Shown here: piece after piece, positions 53,589-60,655 of the stretch
Numbering within the stretch: position 1 is the stretch's first letter
Layout: each line of letters opens with the position of its first letter
NCBI RefSeq assembly: GCF_900580675.1
Contig: NZ_UTBG01000023.1
Location: 1 to 60,655, forward strand
Reading direction: 5' to 3'
DNA length: 60,655 nucleotides
DNA from: Pseudomonas viridiflava
Lineage (GTDB): Bacteria; Pseudomonadota; Gammaproteobacteria; Pseudomonadales; Pseudomonadaceae
Translations under genes and position numbers: made by a program
Notes under the pieces: model-generated
The model's input: only the letters and a program-made list of their open reading frames with translations
Told to the model about the DNA's origin: nothing
Databases searched by the model: none

Positions 53589-55712
53589 GTGTATTTGGGC
53601 CCTCCTCCCCGCTCATCTCTCTTGTTGATGCTGTTGTCGTGCGGCGCGCCTGCGCTGGCGGACGACCTGTTCCTCGACAGCCAGCCACTGCCGCAAGTGT
53701 TGACCGCCACGCGCCTCAAGCAATCGGCCGCCGCCGTGCCCGGCAGCATGACCGTGATCGACAGCGAGCTGATCAAGGCCAGCGGCGCGCGGGACATCAG
53801 CGAACTGCTGCGCCTGGTGCCGGGGATGATGGTCGGCTACACCACCGGCAACCAGGCGGCCGTGAACTACCACGGCACCAGCGCCAGCGATGCACGGCGC
53901 ATGCAGGTATTGATCGACGGCCGTTCGGTGTACCGCGCGGGCCTGGCCACCGTGGACTGGAGCGACATTCCAGTGGCCATGGAAGACATCGAGCGCATCG
54001 AAGTATTCCGTGGGCCGAACACCGTCAGCTATGGCGCCAACGCACTGATGGCGGTGGTCAATATCCTCACCCGCTCGCCGGCCAACAGCCACGGTTCGCG
54101 GCTGAAAGTAGTGCGCGGCGAACGCGGCATCAATGACGTTTATGCCAGCCAGGGCGTAGGCTGGGAAACCGGCGACCTGCGCCTGTCGATGTCCGGGCAG
54201 CAGGACGATGGCTTCGACAGCGATGCCGCCGGCGCCGACCGCCGTGACAGTCGGCGCCTCAGCCGTTTCAGCCTGGCGGTGAGCCAGACGTTGAACACGC
54301 AGCAGAGCATCGACCTGCAACTGGATGCGAAGGAAGGCACCAACCAGCGCCCTTATACCTACACCCCGGTATTCGCCGGGATTACCGAAGGTGGCGACAA
54401 TTCCGACGTCGCAGCCAAGGACTATGCCGGCTCCCTGCGCTGGAATTTCGATTTCAACCCCGAACACAGCCTGTATATCCAGGGCTCGGCCCAGCAATGG
54501 GACCGTCGGCAAATCTGGAAGGCCTGCGACGCCAAGGTCTCGTTCAGCCCGGAGCTGACCCAGTTGTGGCAACTCAACCCCAACTACGCCGAAAAGCTGG
54601 CCCGGCATATGGACACCTACAGCCAGGGCACCGCGCCACCCGGCAGTGCTGCCGAGCAAGCGCTGGCCAACGACGTGCTGAACCAGTGGCGCAACGGTGC
54701 CAACCAGAGCGTGTGCGGCGATATCGACCAGAGCACCCGCGAAAGCCGCTACGACATTGAGGTGCAAGACACCCTCAGCCTATCCGACAGCCTGCGCCTG
54801 GTCAGCGGCATGAACTATCGCTATGACCGCGCCGACTCCGACACCTACTTCAACGGCACCCTGGACGACACCACTTGGCGCCTGTTCGGCCAGCTCGAAT
54901 GGCGTGCCAGCGAGCATTGGCTGCTGCAGGGCGGCGCCATGTATGAAGACACGCACCTGAGCGGCAATTCGCTGACGCCACGGGTGGCGGTCAACTACCT
55001 GATCAACCCGCGCCACGGCCTTCGCGCGGTGTATTCCGAAGCCATTCGCTCGCCGGACATGTTTGAAAACAACGTCAACTGGAGCTACCGCGTCACCAAC
55101 CTCAGCTCCCCGGCCTATGGGCAGACCACCGGGCAATACTTCGTAAAGACCCGGGGCCCGGGCAACCTTGATAAAGAGATGATGAAATCACGGGAACTGG
55201 GCTACAACGGTTTCTTTGCCGACATCGGGCTGAACATGGACGTGAAACTGTTCTATGACGAAATCACCGACATGATCAGTTCGCCGCTGCGCAATAACCA
55301 GTACATTGCCAGCAATGCCAACAGTTCGCGGTTTACCGGTGCCGAAACCCAGTTCGACTGGCGCGTGAGCAACGCCGACCGCCTGCGGCTGACCTACGCT
55401 TATGTCGACGCCACCTCGAGCAACCCGCTGGACAAAGCCCAGACCGCGCGCAACAGTGGCTCGGCCGGCTGGCTGCGTGAATGGGGCCAAGGCTGGTCCA
55501 GCGCGTTGTTCTACTATGGCGACGACGCACTTAACACTTATCGCTTCGAACGGGTCGACCTTAGGGTGGCCAAGCGCATTGCCCTGGGCAAAGCCAACGT
55601 GGAGCTGGCCGGCATGTTGCAACAACGTCTGGACGACCAGCCCACCACGTGGGCCGACAACAATTACGACCATCGCCACGTCCTCTACTTCAGCGCGGAG
55701 TTAGAGTTCTGA
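53589..55712 (+). CDS. TonB-dependent outer-membrane receptor, first gene of receptor-binding protein-kinase cluster
   Basis: The 707-residue protein has a signal peptide (cleavage after PALADD-like sequence near residue 25), a plug domain (PLPQVLTATRLKQSAAAVPG, DIERIEVFRGPNTVSYGANA), and a barrel ending SAELEF. There is no STN domain, so it should not signal by sigma/FecR. Two cysteines (KACDAK and SVCGDI) may close an extracellular loop. The start is GTG 53589 with AAGG eight bases upstream. It is followed after one base by the binding-protein gene and matches PA1613 of P. aeruginosa by gene order. Confidence 0.82.
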   Translation: MYLGPPPRSSLLLMLLSCGAPALADDLFLDSQPLPQVLTATRLKQSAAAVPGSMTVIDSELIKASGARDISELLRLVPGMMVGYTTGNQAAVNYHGTSASDARRMQVLIDGRSVYRAGLATVDWSDIPVAMEDIERIEVFRGPNTVSYGANALMAVVNILTRSPANSHGSRLKVVRGERGINDVYASQGVGWETGDLRLSMSGQQDDGFDSDAAGADRRDSRRLSRFSLAVSQTLNTQQSIDLQLDAKEGTNQRPYTYTPVFAGITEGGDNSDVAAKDYAGSLRWNFDFNPEHSLYIQGSAQQWDRRQIWKACDAKVSFSPELTQLWQLNPNYAEKLARHMDTYSQGTAPPGSAAEQALANDVLNQWRNGANQSVCGDIDQSTRESRYDIEVQDTLSLSDSLRLVSGMNYRYDRADSDTYFNGTLDDTTWRLFGQLEWRASEHWLLQGGAMYEDTHLSGNSLTPRVAVNYLINPRHGLRAVYSEAIRSPDMFENNVNWSYRVTNLSSPAYGQTTGQYFVKTRGPGNLDKEMMKSRELGYNGFFADIGLNMDVKLFYDEITDMISSPLRNNQYIASNANSSRFTGAETQFDWRVSNADRLRLTYAYVDATSSNPLDKAQTARNSGSAGWLREWGQGWSSALFYYGDDALNTYRFERVDLRVAKRIALGKANVELAGMLQQRLDDQPTTWADNNYDHRHVLYFSAELEF

Positions 55713-55713
55713 C

Positions 55714-56643
55714 ATGGGCGACTCGTCACGGATGACCTTCCTCTCTCTCTCTGCACTCTGCAGACGCGCTGTGCTGCTGGCTTGTCTGCTGCTGACAGCG
55801 CCGGCGTGGAGCGCCGATATACTGCTGACTGCCGCCGATGACGGTGCCGGCGTGCAGGCCTTTACCCAGGCCCTGGCCCAGCAACGCCCGCACGACCACG
55901 TCACCTTCACCCCTCTCGCCGACTTGCCGGCGCCTGGCCAACTGCCGTCCGGCACGCGCCTGATCCTGCTCGACATGCCCGCCCTCGACTGGCGCCTGCA
56001 GGATACCCAGGGGCCGCCGACCCTGGTCTTGCGCATCAGCCGGTTGCAGGCCCACCAGCGCTTGGGCACTGCGCAGCCCGCGCGGATCAGCCTGTTATGG
56101 AGCGACCCGCCGCTGGCGCGCCAGCTGCGCCTGATCGCCAACATCCTGCCGCAGTCACGGCGCATCGGCGTGCTGTACGGCGCCGACAGTGAATTCCTGC
56201 TGCCCGAGCTGCGCCAGCACGCCACGCCCCTGGGCCTGCAAATCGTGCCGCAGCGCTGGGACAACATTAATGACAGTCGTCCGCTGCAAAGCCTGTTCAG
56301 AAACAGTGACGTGTTGCTCGGCCTCGATGACCCACAGTTGTACAACCCGAAAACCGCGAAGAACCTGCTGCTCAGCAGCTACGCCCAGCAATTGCCGCTG
56401 GTGGGGCCGAATGCGGGGTTCGTGCGTGCCGGCAGCCTGGCCAGCACCTACAGCGATCAGCCCGACTGGCTGGCCGTGCTCGACAGCCTGCTTGACCACC
56501 CGCCGGCCAACTGGCCGCGCACGCTGTACCCGGAACACTTCAAAGTCGTGGGCAACCCGCAAGTTGCACGCTCACTGGGAATCGAACAGGTGGATGAGGC
56601 CAGCGTCGCCGCCCGCTTGGCCGAAGGAGAAAAACGCCCATGA
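55714..56643 (+). CDS. Periplasmic ABC-type substrate-binding-like protein
   Basis: The 309-residue protein has a signal peptide ([21 protein letters not shown]; mature start near residue 34) and an alpha/beta two-lobe pattern ([32 protein letters not shown]) like the PF04392 ABC substrate-binding family. No ABC permease or ATPase is nearby. The following hybrid kinase gene starts in its last codon (ATGA). It may therefore bring a ligand to that kinase rather than to a transporter. This is inference from the gene order (PA1612 position). Confidence 0.72.
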   Translation: MGDSSRMTFLSLSALCRRAVLLACLLLTAPAWSADILLTAADDGAGVQAFTQALAQQRPHDHVTFTPLADLPAPGQLPSGTRLILLDMPALDWRLQDTQGPPTLVLRISRLQAHQRLGTAQPARISLLWSDPPLARQLRLIANILPQSRRIGVLYGADSEFLLPELRQHATPLGLQIVPQRWDNINDSRPLQSLFRNSDVLLGLDDPQLYNPKTAKNLLLSSYAQQLPLVGPNAGFVRAGSLASTYSDQPDWLAVLDSLLDHPPANWPRTLYPEHFKVVGNPQVARSLGIEQVDEASVAARLAEGEKRP

Positions 56644-58541
56644 CCTTGCGTCGCCGTTGGGACATCAACACCCGCACCCAGCTCATCACGCTGGGCCCGG
56701 CGCTGCTGCTGACGTTGCTGTTGATCAGCTTCTTCACCTTTGTGCGTATCCAGGACCTGCGCCAGGAACTGGACCACACCGGCCAATTGATCGCCAACCA
56801 GTTGGCGCCCGCCACCGAATACGGGGTGATCTCCGGCAACAACGAAGTGCTCGACAGCCTGCTGCGCGCCACGCTGGCGACGCCGCACGTGCGCTTCCTG
56901 GAGATTCAGGACAGCAGCGAGAACATCCTGGTGTACGTCGAACAGCCTTCGGAGAAACATGACCGCTCGTTGTCGGTGAAAGTGTTCCAGGCGCCGATCC
57001 GCCTGCAACATATCCAGCTGGGCAACGACTTTTTCCAGGACAACCTCAACGAACCCAAGGCTCCGCGCGCGGACTACCTGGGCCGGGTGATTGTCGGCAT
57101 GTCCAACGACGCTTTCAGCCAGCGCCAGCAGGAAATCCTGTTCAAGGCCGGGGTCCTCGCGCTGTTCGCCCTGCTGTTTACCTTCCTGCTCGCACGGCGC
57201 CTGGCCGCCAGCCTGTCGCAGCCGATCAGCGCCATGGGCAACGCGGTGAAGGCCATCCAGCAAGGCGACTACAAGACGCCGCTGCCGATCGTGGATGACT
57301 CGGAGTTGGGCGACCTGTCGCGGCACATCAACAATCTTGCCGAAGGCCTCAACCAGGCCAGCCGCGAACAACAGCAGGCCATGGCCCAGTTGATCCAGAC
57401 CCGCGAAGAGGCCGAGCGTGCGAACAACGCCAAGTCGGACTTCCTGGCGATGATGAGCCACGAACTGCGCACGCCGATGAATGGCGTGCTGGGCATGCTG
57501 CAGTTGCTCGAAACCACCGAGATGACCGAGGAGCAGACCGAATACGCGGCGCTGGCCTCCGAGTCCACCGAGCACCTGCTCAAGGTCATCAACGACATCC
57601 TCGACTTCTCGCGCATCGAGCGCGCCGCCCTGGAACTGGAGCACATTGCGTTCAACCTGGCGGACCTGATCAACAGCTGCGCCCAGGCCTTCCAGCACAG
57701 CGCCCAACAACGCGGCCTGACGCTGACGCTGCCGATCCCGGCGGGCATGGACGCCTTGCGGGTACAGGGCGACCCGACGCGTATCCGGCAAATCCTGGTG
57801 AACCTGATCGGCAACGCGCTGAAGTTCACCGAGCACGGCACCGTGAGTGTCGAGCCGCAGTGGCAGACCCTCGACCATGAACTGCTGTGGTTCACCTGCA
57901 CGGTGCGCGACAGCGGCATCGGCATTTCCGCCGAGCGCCTGGAACTTATGTTCGATGCGTTCCAGCAAGCCGACAGTTCCATTTCAAGACGTTACGGAGG
58001 CACAGGGCTGGGCCTGCCGATCGCGCGCACCCTGGCCGAACGCATGGGCGGCACCCTGCGCGCGCAGAGTGAAGAAGGTCGCGGCTCGGTGTTTACCCTG
58101 GAAATCCCGCTGGCCATCGACCAGCACAGCGTACCGGCCATTGCCGCCGACGCCGAAGGCAAAACCAGCGCGGGCAATGGCCGGCATGTGTTGCTCGTGG
58201 AAGACAACCCGGTCAACCGCACAGTCGTCGAAGCCATGCTGCGCAGCCTGGGGTTCGAGGTGAGCCTGGCCACCGATGGCGCCGAGGCGATCCGCAGCGC
58301 CGAGAGCCTGATTTTCACCGCGATCCTGATGGATTGCCGGCTGCCGCTGATCGACGGCTATGAAGCCACCCGGCAGATTCGCCAGTTGCCGGGCTGCGCC
58401 GACCTGCCGATCATCGCCCTGACCGCCAACGCGTTGCAGGGCGACCGCGAAGCGTGCCTCGCAGCCGGAATGAACGATTACCTGGCCACGCCGTTCAAAC
58501 GTACGGATTTGCAGCAAATCCTGCAGCGTTGGGTGCAATAG
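56640..58541 (+). CDS. Hybrid sensor histidine kinase, PA1611-like
   Basis: The 633-residue kinase has an N-terminal helix (12-33), a periplasmic segment to about 168, a second helix (about 169-186), HAMP, HisKA with [12 protein letters not shown] (His 274), an ATPase domain ([23 protein letters not shown]) and a C-terminal receiver ([11 protein letters not shown], phospho-site Asp 565 in [11 protein letters not shown]). The receiver's conserved Lys of x-K-P is Thr here (YLATPFKR). Gene order gives the P. aeruginosa PA1611 position, where that kinase acts with RetS and HptB. A role in the same switch is likely by synteny but not shown. Confidence 0.9.
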   Translation: MTLRRRWDINTRTQLITLGPALLLTLLLISFFTFVRIQDLRQELDHTGQLIANQLAPATEYGVISGNNEVLDSLLRATLATPHVRFLEIQDSSENILVYVEQPSEKHDRSLSVKVFQAPIRLQHIQLGNDFFQDNLNEPKAPRADYLGRVIVGMSNDAFSQRQQEILFKAGVLALFALLFTFLLARRLAASLSQPISAMGNAVKAIQQGDYKTPLPIVDDSELGDLSRHINNLAEGLNQASREQQQAMAQLIQTREEAERANNAKSDFLAMMSHELRTPMNGVLGMLQLLETTEMTEEQTEYAALASESTEHLLKVINDILDFSRIERAALELEHIAFNLADLINSCAQAFQHSAQQRGLTLTLPIPAGMDALRVQGDPTRIRQILVNLIGNALKFTEHGTVSVEPQWQTLDHELLWFTCTVRDSGIGISAERLELMFDAFQQADSSISRRYGGTGLGLPIARTLAERMGGTLRAQSEEGRGSVFTLEIPLAIDQHSVPAIAADAEGKTSAGNGRHVLLVEDNPVNRTVVEAMLRSLGFEVSLATDGAEAIRSAESLIFTAILMDCRLPLIDGYEATRQIRQLPGCADLPIIALTANALQGDREACLAAGMNDYLATPFKRTDLQQILQRWVQ

Positions 58542-58604
58542 CGCCGCGCCATCAGCCAACTCCGACTGGCGTGAAAGACGAAAGTGCGGCAGTCTTAGGC
58601 ACCC

Positions 58605-58631
58605 AAACGGGCCGATAAACAGGCCCGGTTT
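58605..58631 (+). terminator. Terminator of the hybrid kinase operon
   Basis: AAACGGGCC pairs with GGCCCGGTTT with one bulged G, followed by AAAATTT-type sequence. Confidence 0.6.
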
Positions 58632-58639
58632 AAAATTTC

Positions 58640-58657
58640 AGTGAACAAGTGTACATT
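58640..58657. promoter_or_regulatory. DesT-like site upstream of fabA
   Basis: The 18-mer AGTGAACAAGTGTACATT matches the P. aeruginosa DesT site AGTGAACGCTTGTTGACT at about 12 of 18 positions. DesT is known to control fabAB and desCB there by sensing unsaturated/saturated acyl-CoA. The match is partial and made by eye. Confidence 0.4.
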
Positions 58658-58790
58658 CAGTGCCTTGCCGCTGTGACTTTCACTACAACGCAATAGTCTA
58701 CGTGTAGGCTGCCGATATGAGGCATGAACGCCTCAGTCGGTTCGGGAAGATTTGCCCTACCCTGCCGCATGGGATTATTGAGGAGCTCGC

Positions 58791-59306
58791 ATGACCAAAC
58801 AAAACGCCTTTACTCGGGAAGATCTGCTGCGCTGCAGTCGCGGTGAGCTGTTCGGCCCAGGTAACGCGCAACTGCCCGCCCCGAACATGCTGATGGTGGA
58901 TCGCATCACCCATATCAGCGAAGAGGGTGGCAAGTACGGCAAAGGTGAATTGGTCGCCGAGCTGGATATCACCCCGGACCTGTGGTTCTTCGCCTGCCAT
59001 TTCGAAGGCGACCCGGTGATGCCGGGCTGCCTGGGCCTCGACGCCATGTGGCAGCTGGTCGGTTTCTACCTCGGCTGGCAAGGCCTGCCGGGCCGCGGTC
59101 GCGCCCTGGGTTCGGGCGAAGTGAAATTCTTTGGCCAGGTCCTGCCGACCGCCAAGAAAGTCACCTACAACATTCAAATCAAGCGCGTCCTCAAGGGCAA
59201 GCTGAACCTCGCCATCGCCGATGGTTCGGTGACTGTCGACGGTCGCGAGATCTATACTGCCGAAGGCCTTCGGGTCGGCGTATTCACTTCCACTGACAAC
59301 TTTTAA
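58791..59306 (+). CDS. fabA: 3-hydroxydecanoyl-[ACP] dehydratase/isomerase
   Basis: The 171-residue hotdog enzyme introduces the double bond of unsaturated fatty acids. The catalytic His lies in [18 protein letters not shown] (His about 70, Asp about 84). The length equals that of E. coli FabA. GAGGAG precedes the ATG. It forms an operon with fabB, which starts 11 bases later. Confidence 0.97.
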   Translation: MTKQNAFTREDLLRCSRGELFGPGNAQLPAPNMLMVDRITHISEEGGKYGKGELVAELDITPDLWFFACHFEGDPVMPGCLGLDAMWQLVGFYLGWQGLPGRGRALGSGEVKFFGQVLPTAKKVTYNIQIKRVLKGKLNLAIADGSVTVDGREIYTAEGLRVGVFTSTDNF

Positions 59307-59317
59307 GGGTTATCCGC

Positions 59318-60538
59318 ATGCGCCGCGTCGTTATCACTGGTCTGGGCATCGTTTCTTGCCTGGGCAATGACAAAGAGACCGTCACCGCTAACCTGCGTGC
59401 AAGTCGCCCTGGCATCCGCTTCAACCCGGAATATGCCGAAATGGGTCTGCGTAGCCAGGTTTCCGGCTCCATCGACCTGCCCCTCGAAGAACTGATCGAT
59501 CGCAAGATCTATCGCTTCGTCGGCCACGCTGCCGCTTATGCCTACCTGGCCATGAAAGACGCGATCGCCGACTCCGGCCTGAGCGAAGACCAGGTATCGA
59601 ACGTACGCACCGGCCTGATCGCCGGTTCGGGCGGCGCATCTACCCTGAACCAGATGGAAGCGCTGGACATCCTGCGCGAAAAAGGCGTGAAGCGCGTTGG
59701 CCCGTACCGTGTTACGCGGACCATGGGCAGCACCGTTTCGGCCTGCCTGGCCACGCCGTTTGCAATCAAGGGCGTGAACTACTCGATCTCCTCCGCGTGC
59801 GCCACCAGTGCTCACTGCATCGGTACTGCCGTTGAGCAGATCCAGCTGGGCAAGCAGGACATCGTGTTCGCCGGCGGCGGTGAAGAAGAGCATTGGAGCC
59901 AGTCGTTCCTGTTCGACGCCATGGGCGCACTGTCCACCCAGTACAACGAAACCCCGGAAAAGGCCTCCCGCGCCTACGACGCCAAGCGTGACGGTTTCGT
60001 CATCGCCGGCGGCGGCGGCATGGTGGTGGTCGAGGAGCTGGAACACGCTCTGGCCCGTGGCGCCAAGATCTACGCGGAAATCGTCGGCTACGGCGCGACG
60101 TCCGACGGCTATGACATGGTTGCGCCAAGCGGTGAAGGCGCGATTCGTTGCATGCAGATGGCCATGTCCACTGTGGATACCCCTATCGACTACCTGAACA
60201 CCCACGGCACCTCGACTCCGGTCGGCGACGCCAAGGAAATGGAAGGTGTGCGTGCGGTATTCGGCGACAAGGCGCCGGCCATCAGCTCCACCAAGAGCCT
60301 GTCGGGTCACTCCCTGGGCGCCGCCGGCGTTCACGAAGCGATCTACTGCCTGCTGATGATGGAAGGCAACTTCATGGCCGGCTCGGCCAACATCGACGAG
60401 ATCGACCCGGTCGTCGCCGATATGCCGATCCTGACCAGGACCGTTGAGAACGCGAAAATCGACACCGTGATGAGCAACAGCTTCGGCTTCGGTGGCACTA
60501 ACGCCACCTTGGTGCTGAAACGCTGGCAGGGTAAGTAA
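59318..60538 (+). CDS. fabB: Beta-ketoacyl-[ACP] synthase I
   Basis: The 406-residue thiolase-fold enzyme extends the FabA product, which commits it to unsaturated fatty acids. Catalytic residues are visible: Cys in [10 protein letters not shown], His in [11 protein letters not shown], His in [11 protein letters not shown], plus the C-terminal [15 protein letters not shown] precedes the start. A terminator follows its stop. Confidence 0.97.
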   Translation: MRRVVITGLGIVSCLGNDKETVTANLRASRPGIRFNPEYAEMGLRSQVSGSIDLPLEELIDRKIYRFVGHAAAYAYLAMKDAIADSGLSEDQVSNVRTGLIAGSGGASTLNQMEALDILREKGVKRVGPYRVTRTMGSTVSACLATPFAIKGVNYSISSACATSAHCIGTAVEQIQLGKQDIVFAGGGEEEHWSQSFLFDAMGALSTQYNETPEKASRAYDAKRDGFVIAGGGGMVVVEELEHALARGAKIYAEIVGYGATSDGYDMVAPSGEGAIRCMQMAMSTVDTPIDYLNTHGTSTPVGDAKEMEGVRAVFGDKAPAISSTKSLSGHSLGAAGVHEAIYCLLMMEGNFMAGSANIDEIDPVVADMPILTRTVENAKIDTVMSNSFGFGGTNATLVLKRWQGK

Positions 60539-60559
60539 GGCCTGTAGGCTGATCATGTG

Positions 60560-60588
60560 AAAAAGCCCCGACTGGTTCGGGGCTTTTT
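60560..60588 (+). terminator. Terminator of fabAB
   Basis: AAAAAGCCCCGA pairs with TCGGGGCTTTTT around CTGGT, and a T-run follows. The last 67 bases of the window hold no recognised gene. Confidence 0.92.
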
Positions 60589-60655
60589 TATGGTTCTTCA
60601 CGGAACCCCGGGAAAGACAGAAACAAGAACGCCGATTTGATTGATGATGTTCGTG

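Noticed and set aside
58665..58699. A sigma-70 promoter TTGCCG plus TAGTCT for fabA
   Set aside because: The spacing is 23 bp, too long. No alternative pair is convincing.

Overview
The window is a chromosomal segment of a fluorescent Pseudomonas, most likely of the P. fluorescens lineage. Four things point there. Codon use is GC-rich throughout. The 3' end carries the Pseudomonas order gpsA, sixA, acyl-CoA ligase/thioesterase, hybrid kinase, fabA, fabB. Three REP doublets (REPINs) have the core GTGGGAGCTGGCTTGCCTGC typical of this group. The tRNA promoters have GC-rich discriminators. No phage, integrase, transposase or CRISPR array was seen.

Layout. 0-6.7 kb: a perfect pair of inverted DnaA boxes, an FKBP lipoprotein, a translationally coupled di-haem cytochrome/catalase-like pair, a 38-residue membrane protein, and a LysR-MFS pair. 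6.8-10.5 kb: a BCCT transporter with a CocE/NonD hydrolase downstream. 10.7-15.6 kb: two near-identical tRNA-Asp/tRNA-Val blocks flanking an iron cassette (FecI sigma, FecR, STN-type TonB receptor). 15.7-29.7 kb: rdgC, a BASS transporter, a guanidine-II riboswitch with sugE/gdx, an LplT-PlsC fusion, a TDT carrier, a divergent MFS/TetR pair with a 41-bp palindrome, a YadGH-type ABC exporter, GST, a transglutaminase-like protein and fadE. 29.7-43.5 kb: LysR, AlaX-type editing protein, M20 peptidase, gltS, tRNA-Gly/Glu, an anchored hypothetical, an alpha/beta hydrolase, an MCP, a MocR regulator, SDR and MDR oxidoreductases, and pyrF. 43.7-53.4 kb: a two-component system, an AI-2E family exporter, a DUF4892 protein with an 18-codon coupled leader, two hydrolases (one clearly a pseudogene), thioesterase plus acyl-CoA ligase behind a 30-bp palindrome, and sixA/DUF4389/gpsA. 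53.6-60.6 kb: a coupled cluster of outer-membrane receptor, periplasmic binding protein and hybrid kinase (synteny matches PA1613-PA1611 of P. aeruginosa), then fabAB with a terminator.

How the genes connect. Most operons are short and joined by ATGA overlaps. The units that look most worth experiments are the di-haem cytochrome/catalase pair (a possible lipid-peroxide pathway), the receptor-binding protein-kinase cluster (a possible envelope-spanning sensor whose receiver lacks its conserved lysine), the coupled leader ORF before DUF4892, and the iron-uptake cassette between duplicated tRNA blocks. All functions are read from sequence and remembered family knowledge. No database search was run.
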